From CAZVRZ01 sp964629965 (lineage in GTDB: Bacteria; Chloroflexota; Anaerolineae; Anaerolineales; UBA4823), in assembly GCA_964629965.1 (NCBI GenBank), contig CAZVRZ010000004.1:24407-88406 (forward strand): 64,000 nucleotides of DNA, in the 5' to 3' direction. The position numbers and the translations under genes are program-made. The stretch's first letter is position 1, and each line of letters starts with the position of its first letter. Below the pieces are notes generated by a model. That model worked only from the letters and a program-made list of their open reading frames with translations. It was not told where the DNA came from and ran no database searches. Positions 14,424 to 24,367 of the stretch are shown in pieces.

Positions 14424-17400
14424 ATGCCCTTCTTTACGAACCTGTTGATCTTGATCGTCGTCATCTGGCTGTTTGCAGGCTTGCTCTTGCTCCTGCATCG
14501 TTTTAGCGACCGCATTGGCCTGCTGCCGTTGATCGCCGTCCTGGGAGGCCTGGGCATTGCCTTCCAACTGCGCATGCTCGAGCCTTCCTCTCCCAACACC
14601 TCCGGGCTGAATGTTACCATTGGGGCCAACCTGATCCCGGCTGTGCTATTGTTGGGCCTGCTGATCATCTATATCGTGCATGGGGCCACCCAGGCTCGTT
14701 CGGCTTTCGCCGGCGTCATCCTGACCGCCCTGGTCTTCGAGCTGTCGCAGCTGCTGCCCCAGCCCGCGCCCGGCATGGTTGGTTTGCCGGTCGGTTCCAT
14801 GTCCAGCATCCCTGCCACTCGCATCATGGCCTCGATCATTGCCCTGACGCTCGATTTCATCGTCTTGGTGATCACCTACCAGCTGGTCAGCAACCTGCGC
14901 CGGCGTTATCCCAGCCGCCTGGCCTGCTCCCTGGCCATCCTGGTGGCCTTGTGCGTCGACTCGCTCGTCTTTTCCACCATCCTGCATTTTGGGCAGCCAG
15001 CCTGGGCCGGCGAACTGAAATCCAGCCTGGTCACGCATATCTTGGCTGCCGTTGCCTTGTGGCCCATCTTATTCTTCTACGTTCCCAACGCGGCCCGGGT
15101 GCTTCCCGACAGCACGGCTTCTATCCAGCGTCCGGCCCTGGATATTTTTACCACCATCATGCAGCTCGAAGCCCGTGACCGGCGCCATTTTAGCCTTTAC
15201 CAGATGCTGACCCTGGTCAACCAGATGATCTTGCGTTCCGAAGAACCCGACCAGCTTCTTCACCAGGTGTGCGAAATCTTGGTGGAATATCGCAATTATC
15301 ACATGGTGTGGGTGGGCCTGTTCGACCCGGAAGATGCCTCCTTGAAGACCGCTGTGCGGGCTGCTCAAGACCCGCGCTGGCTGGATCAATTCCCCCTCGA
15401 TATGGGACAAGGCGCCCCCGATAGCTCGGCGCAGGCGGTATTATCCACCCAAGAGCTGTCTCTATACGCCGATCTTGGCCAGTTTCTCGAAGCTTCCCCC
15501 TGGCGCCAGGATGCCTTATCCTGCGGTTTGAAAGCCTGCGCGGCCATTCCCATGCGCCACGCCGGCCGGGCTTCGGGCGTGCTCATGGTCTTCGCCACGC
15601 GCCCCGAGGCCTTGAACTCCGCCGAGATGGTCATCTTGCAAGAGCTTGCCGATAACCTGGCCCACGCCGTTGCCAGCATCGATACCCATCGCCAGCAAGC
15701 CGTCCTCAAGGCCGGGGTCGACCACATGCAAGATGGCTTGCTGATCACCGATACCGACGGGCAAATCCTGTATGTCAATGCCGCCGCCTCTGACCTGGTC
15801 CGCCGGCCAGTTGCAGAGCTGAAGGACCAATTTATCCGCGACCTGGTCTCTCCCGAACAAAAGCCGCTCATCCACACCTACATCCAGGCCGTGCTCCAAA
15901 GCGGCCATTTCTCTGCCGAGTTCAATGATGTGCTGCCAGACGATCATAAGATCTACCTGTCGGTGCGGGTGGACCTGGTGGGCGACGAGCAGGGCGGGCC
16001 GCAGCATATTTTGATCGGCCTGCAGGACACATCCCGTTGGCGCCTGTACGAAGAGCAGTTGCAGTCGCTCAATCACGTCATCACCGATTCCGTCCAGATG
16101 CGCGACCTGGACGAACTGCTGCCCAAGCTGCTGCCAACCACCGAAAAGCTGTTGCAGGCCTGGGCCAGCGCCGTTTACTTGTTAGGCCTGGAAGACCACA
16201 ATATCGTCCAATATCATGCTCACAACCTCTCGGACGCCTACGCCCAGCGCATTGCCCGGGGTTTTAGCGGCTTGCCCGGCGACACGGCCTTGCGTACCCA
16301 GCAGCCTGTTTTCGTCCAGGATGTGCTCAACGATCTCGTTTATCAAGAGCGCATTCATTTCATGGCCGATTTTGGCATCCGCGCCCTCACCGTGCAGCCG
16401 ATCGTTTTTCGCGGCCAGGTGATGGGCGCCATCGTGGCTTATTACAACCATCCCCATGTTTTCTTGCCCGAGGAAGTGCAACTGGGCGCCACCTTATCTT
16501 ACGCCCTGGCCATTGTCATTCAGAATACTCGCCTGTACCAGGCCGAGCGCGGCCAGCGCCAGTTTGCCGAAACGCTCGTCCAGGCCGCTGCCAGCCTGAA
16601 CCGCAGCCTCAACCTGGATGATGTCTTGGACGAGATCCTGGCGCAAACCATCCAACTGACTTCGTGCAAAGCGGTCAATATCATGCTGATCGAGAACGGC
16701 CTGGCTTACATCGTGCGCTCCCGCGGCTATAACGAGGAGATCACCCAAGATAAATTCTATCGCGCCGGCCTCCCCATCACCGTCCCCACACTTTACGAGA
16801 TGATGAACGGCGGGCAGCCTCTCTTGATCGCCGACACCCTCAATTCCACCCACTGGGCTCCCCAAGAGGGTTTGCAATGGATCCGTTCTTACGTGGGCGC
16901 CCCGCTGCGCATTGGCGACGAGGTGGTGGGCTTCTTGAATGCCGATTCCGACCAGGCGGATTTCTTCACGCATGAAACTGCCATTCGTTTGCAAGCTCTG
17001 GCCGCCCACGCCGCCATTGCTATTCAAAATGCCAGCCTGTACGAAGACAGCCACAAGCGCACCGACGAACTGGCTGCCCTGGTCCAGGCGGCGGCTGCGG
17101 TTTCCACCTCGCTGGATACCAACCAGGTGCTGGATATGATCGCCCACCAGATGACCCGCCTGGTCAATGTGGATGGTTGTTATATTGCCGATTATGATCC
17201 GGTCAAAGAGCAGTTGCGCTGGATGGCTTTTTACGATGCCTCTCAGCGCCTGACCGTTGGCCTCAACTGGTTTGAGGCCCTGGAATTGGCTTCCTTCCCG
17301 CAGACTTACCAGGTGGTTCAAACCGGGCGTTCGAACCAGTTCCACGCTGCCCAGCCAGAGTTGAGCGCAGCCGAACGCACCTTCATCGAGAAAAGCGGTT

Positions 17401-18671
17401 CGGCCTGCCAACTGGTGGTGCCGTTGATCATTCAAGATCGTGTCACTGGCCTGGCGGGTTTGCTCTCGGTGGATGCGAAGCGCACGTTCAATGTGCGCGA
17501 GATCGAGCTGGTGCAGGCCCTGGGCTCGCATGCGGCCATTGCCATCCAGAACGCACGCACTTTCCAGAGCACCCGCGAATACGCCAATATCCTGGAAGAA
17601 AGGGTTCAGGAGCGCACGCTGGAGCTGCAAACTGCCAAGGAGAGAATTGAGGGCATCCTGGCTTCGGTGCCCGATGCGGTTTTTGTTTTGGATGAAGAGG
17701 CGCAGCCTTTGCATGCCAACCAGGCCGGCGAGGCTCTCTTGACCCAGGCGGTTTATCAAGGACTGGAATTGTTCCCTCGCACCCTCATCCAGGCTTTGAA
17801 AGATGGCAACCTGCCCTCCGAGAAGGCCATTCTACAGATCGCCGACCGCGCCTACCAGGCTCTGGCCTCGCCGCTTTCCTTTGGCCAGTATGCCCGCAGC
17901 CTGATCGTGGTTTTTCGCGATGTCACTCGTTTCCAGGAGCTAGACCGCCTGAAAACCAAGTTCGTGTCCGATGTCTCGCATGAATTGCGCACCCCCCTGA
18001 GCAATATGACCATTTACCTTGACCTGCTGGCTGCCTCTAGCGATTCGGAACGTCGCGATACGTACATGCAAACCCTGCAGCGCGAAACCCGCCGCCTGAC
18101 TCACTTGATCGAAGACCTGCTCACCATTTCACGCCTCGAAGCCGGCCGTTTGCAGGTCGAGCCCAGGTTCATCCAGGTTAACCAACTGATCACCGATTTG
18201 ACCAACGATCGCATGATCATGGCTGCGCAGCAAGGCCTGAACCTGAACTGTACCATTGCCCCCGATCTTCCTTTTGCCGTGGCCGATTACCACCTTTTGA
18301 ATCAATGTATCTCGAACCTGCTGACCAATGCCATTCTCTACACCCCTGCAGGTGGCACGGTCAGCCTGCAGACCTCTTTGTATCGCGACCACGATTGCAA
18401 CTGGATCACGATCGCCATCCAGGATACCGGCGTGGGAATTCCTGCCAATGAACTGCCATTTGTGTTCGAGCGTTTCTTTCGCGGCTCGGCCGGAGTCCAC
18501 ACCGGTTCGCCGGGCACCGGGCTGGGTTTATCCATTTCAAAAGAGATCATCGAGCGCATGAACGGTCGCATTACGGTCGAGAGCACCCAGGGCCGCGGCA
18601 GTTCTTTTACCATTTGGATACCCGCGCTCGAAGAAAATTCCTATTCAGAAAATCCCCCCATCGGGGTATAA
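14424..18671 (+). CDS. Large membrane-anchored multi-GAF/PAS sensor histidine kinase
   Basis: This is a 1415-residue sensor kinase. Residues 1-230 hold about seven membrane helices, with a layout reminiscent of VUT/preQ0-transporter-like domains (IGANLIPAVLLLGLLIIYIVHG, RIMASIIALTLDFIVLV). Then come GAF (~262-425), PAS (~427-545), GAF (~560-710), GAF (~730-875), GAF (~900-1050), a short coiled coil (EERVQERTLELQTAK), PAS (~1072-1170), HisKA and HATPase. The phospho-accepting His is in SDVSHELRTPLSNM, at about residue 1186. N box LLTNAILYTP, G1 DTGVGIPANE, F box FERFFRGSAG and G2 GTGLGLSISK are all intact. No receiver domain or adjacent regulator is present, so the partner is encoded elsewhere. 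ATG 14424 is chosen over an earlier one in the palindrome because it starts right before the first helix. Confidence 0.9.
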   Translation: MPFFTNLLILIVVIWLFAGLLLLLHRFSDRIGLLPLIAVLGGLGIAFQLRMLEPSSPNTSGLNVTIGANLIPAVLLLGLLIIYIVHGATQARSAFAGVILTALVFELSQLLPQPAPGMVGLPVGSMSSIPATRIMASIIALTLDFIVLVITYQLVSNLRRRYPSRLACSLAILVALCVDSLVFSTILHFGQPAWAGELKSSLVTHILAAVALWPILFFYVPNAARVLPDSTASIQRPALDIFTTIMQLEARDRRHFSLYQMLTLVNQMILRSEEPDQLLHQVCEILVEYRNYHMVWVGLFDPEDASLKTAVRAAQDPRWLDQFPLDMGQGAPDSSAQAVLSTQELSLYADLGQFLEASPWRQDALSCGLKACAAIPMRHAGRASGVLMVFATRPEALNSAEMVILQELADNLAHAVASIDTHRQQAVLKAGVDHMQDGLLITDTDGQILYVNAAASDLVRRPVAELKDQFIRDLVSPEQKPLIHTYIQAVLQSGHFSAEFNDVLPDDHKIYLSVRVDLVGDEQGGPQHILIGLQDTSRWRLYEEQLQSLNHVITDSVQMRDLDELLPKLLPTTEKLLQAWASAVYLLGLEDHNIVQYHAHNLSDAYAQRIARGFSGLPGDTALRTQQPVFVQDVLNDLVYQERIHFMADFGIRALTVQPIVFRGQVMGAIVAYYNHPHVFLPEEVQLGATLSYALAIVIQNTRLYQAERGQRQFAETLVQAAASLNRSLNLDDVLDEILAQTIQLTSCKAVNIMLIENGLAYIVRSRGYNEEITQDKFYRAGLPITVPTLYEMMNGGQPLLIADTLNSTHWAPQEGLQWIRSYVGAPLRIGDEVVGFLNADSDQADFFTHETAIRLQALAAHAAIAIQNASLYEDSHKRTDELAALVQAAAAVSTSLDTNQVLDMIAHQMTRLVNVDGCYIADYDPVKEQLRWMAFYDASQRLTVGLNWFEALELASFPQTYQVVQTGRSNQFHAAQPELSAAERTFIEKSGSACQLVVPLIIQDRVTGLAGLLSVDAKRTFNVREIELVQALGSHAAIAIQNARTFQSTREYANILEERVQERTLELQTAKERIEGILASVPDAVFVLDEEAQPLHANQAGEALLTQAVYQGLELFPRTLIQALKDGNLPSEKAILQIADRAYQALASPLSFGQYARSLIVVFRDVTRFQELDRLKTKFVSDVSHELRTPLSNMTIYLDLLAASSDSERRDTYMQTLQRETRRLTHLIEDLLTISRLEAGRLQVEPRFIQVNQLITDLTNDRMIMAAQQGLNLNCTIAPDLPFAVADYHLLNQCISNLLTNAILYTPAGGTVSLQTSLYRDHDCNWITIAIQDTGVGIPANELPFVFERFFRGSAGVHTGSPGTGLGLSISKEIIERMNGRITVESTQGRGSSFTIWIPALEENSYSENPPIGV

Positions 18672-18672
18672 T
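18644..18672 (+). promoter_or_regulatory. Sigma-70-type promoter of pfp
   Basis: TTCAGA (18644-18649) and TATAAT (18667-18672) are separated by 17 bases. The -10 box overlaps the kinase stop codon, and the pfp ATG is 33 bases beyond it, with TAGGAGAGAAG as the ribosome-binding region. Confidence 0.6.
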
Positions 18673-18704
18673 CGGGCAGATATACACCACTAGGAGAGAA
18701 GAAT

Positions 18705-19910
18705 ATGGCAAATGTAAAGAAAACCAAGGGTGTCATCGCGATTCTGACCGGCGGCGGCGATGTGCCCGGCTTGAACCCCGCCATCCGCGCTGTCACCATC
18801 CGCGCCTTGCGCGAAGGTTACCAGGTGATTGGTCTGCGGCGTGGCTGGGGCGGCATCACGCAATTGGTGCGCGATCCTCAGGCGGACAACTCTAACAATT
18901 ACCAGGTCCTCACCGAGGAGATCGTCAACCGCGCCGGGCGCACCGGCGGTACCTTCTTGCACACTTCGCGCACCCGCCCTAGTCGCGTCAAGCTATCAGA
19001 GATTCCAGAGCATCTGCGGGACGTTTACAAGGATGAGTACAACGATGTGACCGCCGACATCCTCAAGAACCTGGATTACCTGGGCGTCGATTACCTCATC
19101 CCTATTGGCGGTGACGATACCCTCAGCTACGGTGTGCGTCTGTACCAGGAAGGCGTCAAGGTGGTGGCTATCCCCAAGACGATGGATAATGACGTTCCCG
19201 GAACCGATTACTGCATCGGCTTCAGCACCTGCGTCACCCGCACCATTTCGTTGGCCAACAGCTTGCGCACCAGCGCCGGCTCGCACGAGCGCATCCTGGT
19301 GATGGAAGTCTTTGGCCGTTACGCCGGCTTTACTGCCATGCTGCCTACCATGGCCGGCGCTGCCAACCGCTGCGTGATCCCAGAATATAAGTTCGACATT
19401 GGAAAGCTGACCGATCTGCTGATTTACGACCGCAACCACAACCCCAGCAAATACTCGATCGTGCTCATTTCCGAAGGCGCCATGTTCGAAGGCGGCGAGA
19501 TGGTCTTTGCCAACGATGAGCGCGATGCTTACGGCCACGCCAAGCTGGGCGGCATTGGCGACCTGGTTTCTTCGCGCATCAAGGATCTATCCGCCCAGTA
19601 CAACAATGGCATCACCGTCAACACCATCAACCAGAAGCTTGGTTACATGGTGCGCGGCGGCGACCCGGACGCCATCGATTCGATCGTGCCCATGGCCTAT
19701 GGCAACCTGGCCCTTGACCTGATCCTGGAAGGCATTCACGGGCGCATGGTGGCCCTGCGCAACGGCCGTTATGACAACCTGCCCGTCGAAGTGATCACCA
19801 GCACCAAGAAAGTCGTGGATGTTAAGACGAACTACAACACCGAACGCTATCGCCCCCACTACAAGAGCTTCTCTATGAAGCCGCTCTTCATCATGACCAG
19901 CGAAGGCTGA
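18705..19910 (+). CDS. pfp: 6-phosphofructokinase, probably pyrophosphate-dependent
   Basis: The 401-residue enzyme phosphorylates fructose 6-phosphate in glycolysis, reversibly if PPi is the donor. GGGDVPGLN near residue 17 binds the phosphate donor. Two donor-specificity positions point to PPi: IGGDDTLSYG has Asp where ATP enzymes have Gly (GGDG), and PKTMDNDVPGT has Lys where ATP enzymes have Gly (PGTIDND). The catalytic TMDND aspartate and the MEVFGRYAGF and GGDPDAIDS substrate regions are present. The gene has its own promoter overlapping the kinase stop and is closed by a palindromic terminator shared with dnaE. The gene product is of the length usual for group III / clade X enzymes. 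Donor assignment is from family knowledge, not measured. Confidence 0.88.
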   Translation: MANVKKTKGVIAILTGGGDVPGLNPAIRAVTIRALREGYQVIGLRRGWGGITQLVRDPQADNSNNYQVLTEEIVNRAGRTGGTFLHTSRTRPSRVKLSEIPEHLRDVYKDEYNDVTADILKNLDYLGVDYLIPIGGDDTLSYGVRLYQEGVKVVAIPKTMDNDVPGTDYCIGFSTCVTRTISLANSLRTSAGSHERILVMEVFGRYAGFTAMLPTMAGAANRCVIPEYKFDIGKLTDLLIYDRNHNPSKYSIVLISEGAMFEGGEMVFANDERDAYGHAKLGGIGDLVSSRIKDLSAQYNNGITVNTINQKLGYMVRGGDPDAIDSIVPMAYGNLALDLILEGIHGRMVALRNGRYDNLPVEVITSTKKVVDVKTNYNTERYRPHYKSFSMKPLFIMTSEG

Positions 19911-19931
19911 TCGGCAAGTAAACTGATCGCA

Positions 19932-19957
19932 AACGCCCCCCGCATGCGGGGGGCGTT
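19932..19957. terminator. Bidirectional intrinsic terminator between pfp and dnaE
   Basis: A perfect 26-bp palindrome with a C6/G6 core (AACGCCCCCCGCA and its inverse) sits between the convergent pfp and dnaE genes. TTGTTATGCTTT follows on the plus strand. It should end both transcripts. Confidence 0.85.
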
Positions 19958-19965
19958 GTTATGCT

Positions 19966-22900
19966 TTACTGTAGGCGCAGCGCCTCAACCCGTACGTTTT
20001 CGCTGCCCACCGCTTTTTGCAGGCGGGCTACCATTTCAGCGTTATAGCCGGTGGTGAAGTTGGGGAATTCGATCTGGTAGCCTCGCCCGCGCTCGTATAC
20101 CACAAAGGCGAACCGGTCATTGCCTGGGTAAGAGATCAGCGTGCCGTACACCTGGCGCAGGCGCAGGTTGTCGCGCACTTTGTCTCCCGTGGGGCGCAGC
20201 ATGATCGTGATCATGTGGATTTCATCGCCTTCTGCTGTCGGCGCAGGTGCCAGGATGTGTGACATTACCGGGCGTTGACCTTCCACCGGCAGCTCGTTTT
20301 CCAGGATCAATGGGCCGCTGGCAGGGGCTGTGGCGCTCGCTTTGACCGGCGCCGCCTGCACGATTGCCGCTGGCGCCAGCGGTTCTTTCGCCGGGCCTGG
20401 TTCTACGCTTACGAATACATCCTGTGACACAGGCGGCGCAGATAACGGCGCTGCTGAGCTGCTCTCCAACACAAACCCGCCCGGAACCACCTCTTCCATG
20501 CGCCAATGGCTGTTCCAATCTGGAGCAAAAGCATCAGGCGGCGGTGGCACCCCTTCCTCGTTCCAGGCGGGATACTCTGGCTGTGGTTCGGAAGCCTGCT
20601 GGGCCGGCGCTTCTGGCGCGGCGGCTTTTTCTTTCACCGGTTGGCTTGGCTTTTTCTCTTCCATAACTCTCGCTCCATTGCCCTGCTGTTTCTCGAAGCG
20701 GCTCTTCGGCACATCTACCTCGTTTGCCAGGGGCCCTGTTGATGTATTCGTGGGCGGCGCTTGTCCATTCGTGGGCGCTTGTCCATTCGTGGGCGGCGCT
20801 GGAGACATTTCAGACAGGGACCTATAAGCAGTGAATTCGGTGGTCACGCTGTCTACCAGCACCTTGGGCTCGCTGCCCTCCGCATCCACCTTCCCATCCA
20901 CCATAACGATCTGATCGATCTGCAGCAGCGAACTGTACTGTTCCCAGGTGCGCGGAAAGACCACCAACTCGATGTTCCCCTGCACATCCTCGATCGTGGC
21001 AAAGGCCATGGCCTTGCCCGTTTTGGTCTGGTGAGGTCGGATGCGCGTCACCAATCCTGCCACCCGCACCCGCTCCTGGTGGGAGGCCTCCGGAAGCTGC
21101 CCCGCAAAATGGCTGACCGCCCGGCTTAGATCTGCCATCGCCGGGCTGAGCGGGTGATCCGACACATACAAGCCGATCAATTCTCGCTCCCAGTTCAGCA
21201 TTTCTCGCCGGTTCAGGTTGGTCGGCGCTTGGGGCAGGGTCGCCTGCTCGCTCAGGCCGGTGTGCGTGCCAAACATGCTCATCTGCCCCGCATCGGCGGC
21301 CCGAAAATGCGAGGCGCTCAGCGACATCAAATTCTCGATCGCCGCCAGCAGTGAAGGCCGCGGCCCGAAAGAGTCCATGGCGCCCACTTTGATCAGGCAT
21401 TCCAATGCCCGCCGCCCAACCAGGCGCAGATCGACGCGCCGGATGAAATCGTTGATATCTTTGAAGGCACCCTCAGAGCGCGCCTTGACGATGGTTTCCA
21501 CCGATGCCTGGCCCACGTTCTTGATCGCGCCCATCCCAAAGCGGATCGCACTGGCCTGGCCCGGCCGGTCCTCAATGCTAAAGTCCCATTCGCTCGAGTT
21601 GACGTTCGGTGGTTCCACTGGGATCCCCATGCGGCGGCAGTCCGCCGCATACAGGGCCACTTTATCGGTGTCGTTGTGCGTCACCGTCAAGAGCGCCGTC
21701 ATATATTCGATGGCGTAGTGCACCTTCAAATATCCCGTTTGCACGGCAATGATGCCATAATCGGCCGCATGGCTTTTGTTGAATCCATAGCGTGCAAACT
21801 CTTCCCAATCGTCGAAGATCGCCCCGGCCGTTTCCACGTCAATGCCATTCTTGACGGCGCCCTGGACGAATTTCTCCCGGTGTTTGAGCAGCTTGTCCTT
21901 GATCTTCTTGGCGATGGCTTTGCGCAGGTCGTCCGATTCGGGCGCCGTGTAGCCGGCCAATTGGATGGCGGCAAACATCAACTGTTCCTGGTAAACCGGG
22001 TAGCCGTAGGTTTCCTTGAAGATCGGTTCCAGCAAAGGATGGCGGTAAGTGACCTCTTCCTCGCCGTGCATGCGCTTGATATAGCCGGGAATGAAATCCA
22101 TCGGCCCCGGGCGGAACAATGCCACCATGGCGATCACGTTGGCCAGTTCCTTGGGCTTCATCTGCACCAGCCAGCGGCGCATTCCTGAACCCTCCACCTG
22201 GAATACGCCGGCCGTCTCACCGCGTCCCATCAGCTCGTACGTCGCCGGGTCGTCCACCGGGATATTTTGCAGGTTGAGTTCCACACCGTGCCGCTGGCTG
22301 ATCAGATCGCAGGCCCGCGCCATGATGCTCAGCGTTGCCAGTCCCAGGAAGTCCACTTTGAGCAGGCCCTGCGATTCCACCACCGACATTTCGAACTGCG
22401 TCACCGTTTTGATCGGGCTGTCTTCGCTGGCGATGTTGCCTGTCGGGCGGTGCAGCGGCAGATACTCGATGGTCGGCTTGTCGGTGATGATCACCCCCGC
22501 CGCATGTGTGCCGGCGTTGCGCACCACGCCCTCCACCTGGCTGGCCGTGTCAATCAGCTCGCGCAGGAACTCGCTCGACTCGTAAAGCTGTTTCAGATCG
22601 GCAACTTCTTCCAGGGCTTCGGGCACGCTCATCGGTTTGCCGGGGATGTTCGGGATCAGTTTCGCCACGCGGTCCACTTCGGTCAGCGGAATGTCCATCA
22701 CCCGCCCCACGTCCCGGATGGCCGCCCGTGCCCCCAGCGTTCCGAAGGTGATGATCTGCGCCACTTTGTCATCCCCGTACTTGTGGGCCGTGTATTCCAG
22801 CATATCCACCCGCCGGTCGTCGCGAAAATCCAGGTCGATATCAGGCATCGAGACGCGCCCCGGGTTCAAGAATCGCTCAAAGATCAGCCCGTGCTCGATC

Positions 22901-24030
22901 GGCTCGACCAGGGTGATGTCCAGCGCATACGCCACGATCGAGCCCGCCGCCGAGCCGCGCGCATTGTACCAAATGCCCTTCTCGCGCGCGTACCGGCACA
23001 GGTCCCACACGATCAAGAAGTACGTGTCGAATCCCATCTGGTGGATCACGCTCAACTCATAGTTCAAGCGTTCCTGCACCACCGCATCCTGGGTATGGCT
23101 GCCATAGCGTTTTTCCAGCCCTTGTTCGCACAGCCCGCGCAGGTAGCTTTCGGCTGTGCAACCTTCTGGCACATCGAAGACTGGCAGGTGGTAGCCTTTG
23201 AAACCCAGGTCTACGTTGCAGCGCTCGGCGATCATCAGCGTGTTGCTCAAAGCCTCCGGCATCTCTTGGAACAGCACAGACATCTCATCGGGGCTGCGTA
23301 AATAATAGCTGGGGTCGGTCATGCGCATGCGGTTCGGGTCGCTGATCAACGCGCCAGTCTGAACTGCCAGCATAATGTCTTGCAAGCGGGCATCCTCTTG
23401 CTGGATGTAATGCACATCGTTGGTGGCGATGAACCGGCTCTGGTGGCGCTTGCCCATTTCGAGCAGCGTTTTGTTGACCTGCACCAGCTCCGGAATATCA
23501 TGCTTTTGCAGCTCCAAGAAAAAGCGCTCCGCGCCAAAAACATCATAGTACCAATCCAGGCGCTTGTTGGCTTCTTCCAGGTTATCCTGCTGGATCAAGC
23601 GCGGTATCTCGCCGGACAGGCAGCCTGTGGTGCACAACAACCCCTCGTTGTGCTCTGCCAGGAAGGCGTGGTCGATGCGCGGGTAATAATAAAAACCCTC
23701 CAACTGCGCCTTGCTGGCGATCTTGAGCAAGTTCTGGTAACCCGTCTGGTTCTCTGCCAGCAGCAGCAGGTGGGTGGCTTTCTTATCATACTGCGGGTCG
23801 CGCGACTGCATGCCGCGCAGCGCCAGGTAGATCTCGATCCCAATGATGGGCTTGACCCCGGCCGCGGTGGCGGCATTGTAAAAGTCGATCACCCCAAACA
23901 TCGCGCCGTGATCGGTCAGCGCCAGCGCCGGCATGCCCAAATCCTGGGCGCGCTTGACCAGCTTTTTGATGTTGCTAAACCCATCGAGCAGAGAATATTC
24001 GGAGTGAACGTGTAAGTGTACGAAAGACAT
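19966..24030 (-). CDS. dnaE: DNA polymerase III alpha subunit (DnaE)
   Basis: This 1354-residue protein is the replicative polymerase. The PHP domain starts at once with SFVHLHVHSEYSLLDG. The polymerase active-site carboxylates lie in MPDIDLDFRDDRR, preceded by the NARGSAAGSIVAYAL region. Fingers (GIIAVQTGYLKVHY) and an OB fold (RVRVAGLVTRIRPHQTKTGK) follow. Beyond about residue 1050 the usual DnaE ends; here a ~200-residue Pro/Ala/Gln-rich linker with tandem PTNGQA repeats leads to a compact C-terminal domain (EIHMITIMLRPTGDKVRDNL onward). The start is ATG 24030; TTG 24036 is possible, and neither has a clear ribosome-binding site. A minus-strand TATAAT (24153-24158) lies 123 bases upstream. 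Confidence 0.93.
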   Translation of the reverse strand: MSFVHLHVHSEYSLLDGFSNIKKLVKRAQDLGMPALALTDHGAMFGVIDFYNAATAAGVKPIIGIEIYLALRGMQSRDPQYDKKATHLLLLAENQTGYQNLLKIASKAQLEGFYYYPRIDHAFLAEHNEGLLCTTGCLSGEIPRLIQQDNLEEANKRLDWYYDVFGAERFFLELQKHDIPELVQVNKTLLEMGKRHQSRFIATNDVHYIQQEDARLQDIMLAVQTGALISDPNRMRMTDPSYYLRSPDEMSVLFQEMPEALSNTLMIAERCNVDLGFKGYHLPVFDVPEGCTAESYLRGLCEQGLEKRYGSHTQDAVVQERLNYELSVIHQMGFDTYFLIVWDLCRYAREKGIWYNARGSAAGSIVAYALDITLVEPIEHGLIFERFLNPGRVSMPDIDLDFRDDRRVDMLEYTAHKYGDDKVAQIITFGTLGARAAIRDVGRVMDIPLTEVDRVAKLIPNIPGKPMSVPEALEEVADLKQLYESSEFLRELIDTASQVEGVVRNAGTHAAGVIITDKPTIEYLPLHRPTGNIASEDSPIKTVTQFEMSVVESQGLLKVDFLGLATLSIMARACDLISQRHGVELNLQNIPVDDPATYELMGRGETAGVFQVEGSGMRRWLVQMKPKELANVIAMVALFRPGPMDFIPGYIKRMHGEEEVTYRHPLLEPIFKETYGYPVYQEQLMFAAIQLAGYTAPESDDLRKAIAKKIKDKLLKHREKFVQGAVKNGIDVETAGAIFDDWEEFARYGFNKSHAADYGIIAVQTGYLKVHYAIEYMTALLTVTHNDTDKVALYAADCRRMGIPVEPPNVNSSEWDFSIEDRPGQASAIRFGMGAIKNVGQASVETIVKARSEGAFKDINDFIRRVDLRLVGRRALECLIKVGAMDSFGPRPSLLAAIENLMSLSASHFRAADAGQMSMFGTHTGLSEQATLPQAPTNLNRREMLNWERELIGLYVSDHPLSPAMADLSRAVSHFAGQLPEASHQERVRVAGLVTRIRPHQTKTGKAMAFATIEDVQGNIELVVFPRTWEQYSSLLQIDQIVMVDGKVDAEGSEPKVLVDSVTTEFTAYRSLSEMSPAPPTNGQAPTNGQAPPTNTSTGPLANEVDVPKSRFEKQQGNGARVMEEKKPSQPVKEKAAAPEAPAQQASEPQPEYPAWNEEGVPPPPDAFAPDWNSHWRMEEVVPGGFVLESSSAAPLSAPPVSQDVFVSVEPGPAKEPLAPAAIVQAAPVKASATAPASGPLILENELPVEGQRPVMSHILAPAPTAEGDEIHMITIMLRPTGDKVRDNLRLRQVYGTLISYPGNDRFAFVVYERGRGYQIEFPNFTTGYNAEMVARLQKAVGSENVRVEALRLQ
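20759..20794 (-). repeat. dnaE: 18-bp tandem repeat inside the dnaE linker
   Basis: Two exact 18-bp units (20759-20776 and 20777-20794), each encoding PTNGQA-type hexapeptides; a third, partial unit precedes them. The repeat keeps frame and lengthens the disordered linker. Confidence 0.85.
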
Positions 24031-24250
24031 GCGCAATCCAAACCAGTAAAATTTGAACCGGGAAGTAACACGCTGCCAGCGTGCGATGGGCGGCCTAAAC
24101 GGCGTTGGTCGAAGAATGACCGCCGGGCGAAAAGCATACGCCGCTGTAAATGATTATAGCATGCAGCGGAGCTTCTAAACCAACGCTTAGCTTAAAACAT
24201 TCAAACGTATGTTCGGATTTAACATTGGAAAATCGCGTACAATTTTCGTC

Positions 24251-24279
24251 TTGACTTCCCCTATTATTCATCGTAAACT
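24251..24279 (+). promoter_or_regulatory. Sigma-70 promoter of the radical SAM / Nudix / TIR-like cassette
   Basis: TTGACT (24251-24256), a 17-base spacer, and TAAACT (24274-24279) form a near-consensus promoter pointing into the cassette, about 90 bases before its first ATG. The rest of the gap between dnaE and the cassette (24031-24367) holds the minus-strand dnaE -10 box near 24155 and no gene. Base composition turns AT-rich from about 24180. Confidence 0.65.
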
Positions 24280-24367
24280 AAAGCACAGGCCTCATGGAGC
24301 ATCATTTTGCGTTTATGAAAGATAAAGCTCCTTCGAATTATCCACTTCTTAACACAGAATCCTGCCA

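Noticed and set aside
16494..17759. 421-residue open frame antisense to the histidine kinase gene
   Set aside because: Mirror frame with no motif; the plus strand encodes clear GAF, PAS and kinase domains.
22267..23301. 344-residue open frame antisense to dnaE
   Set aside because: Lies over the polymerase active-site region of dnaE; no motif of its own.
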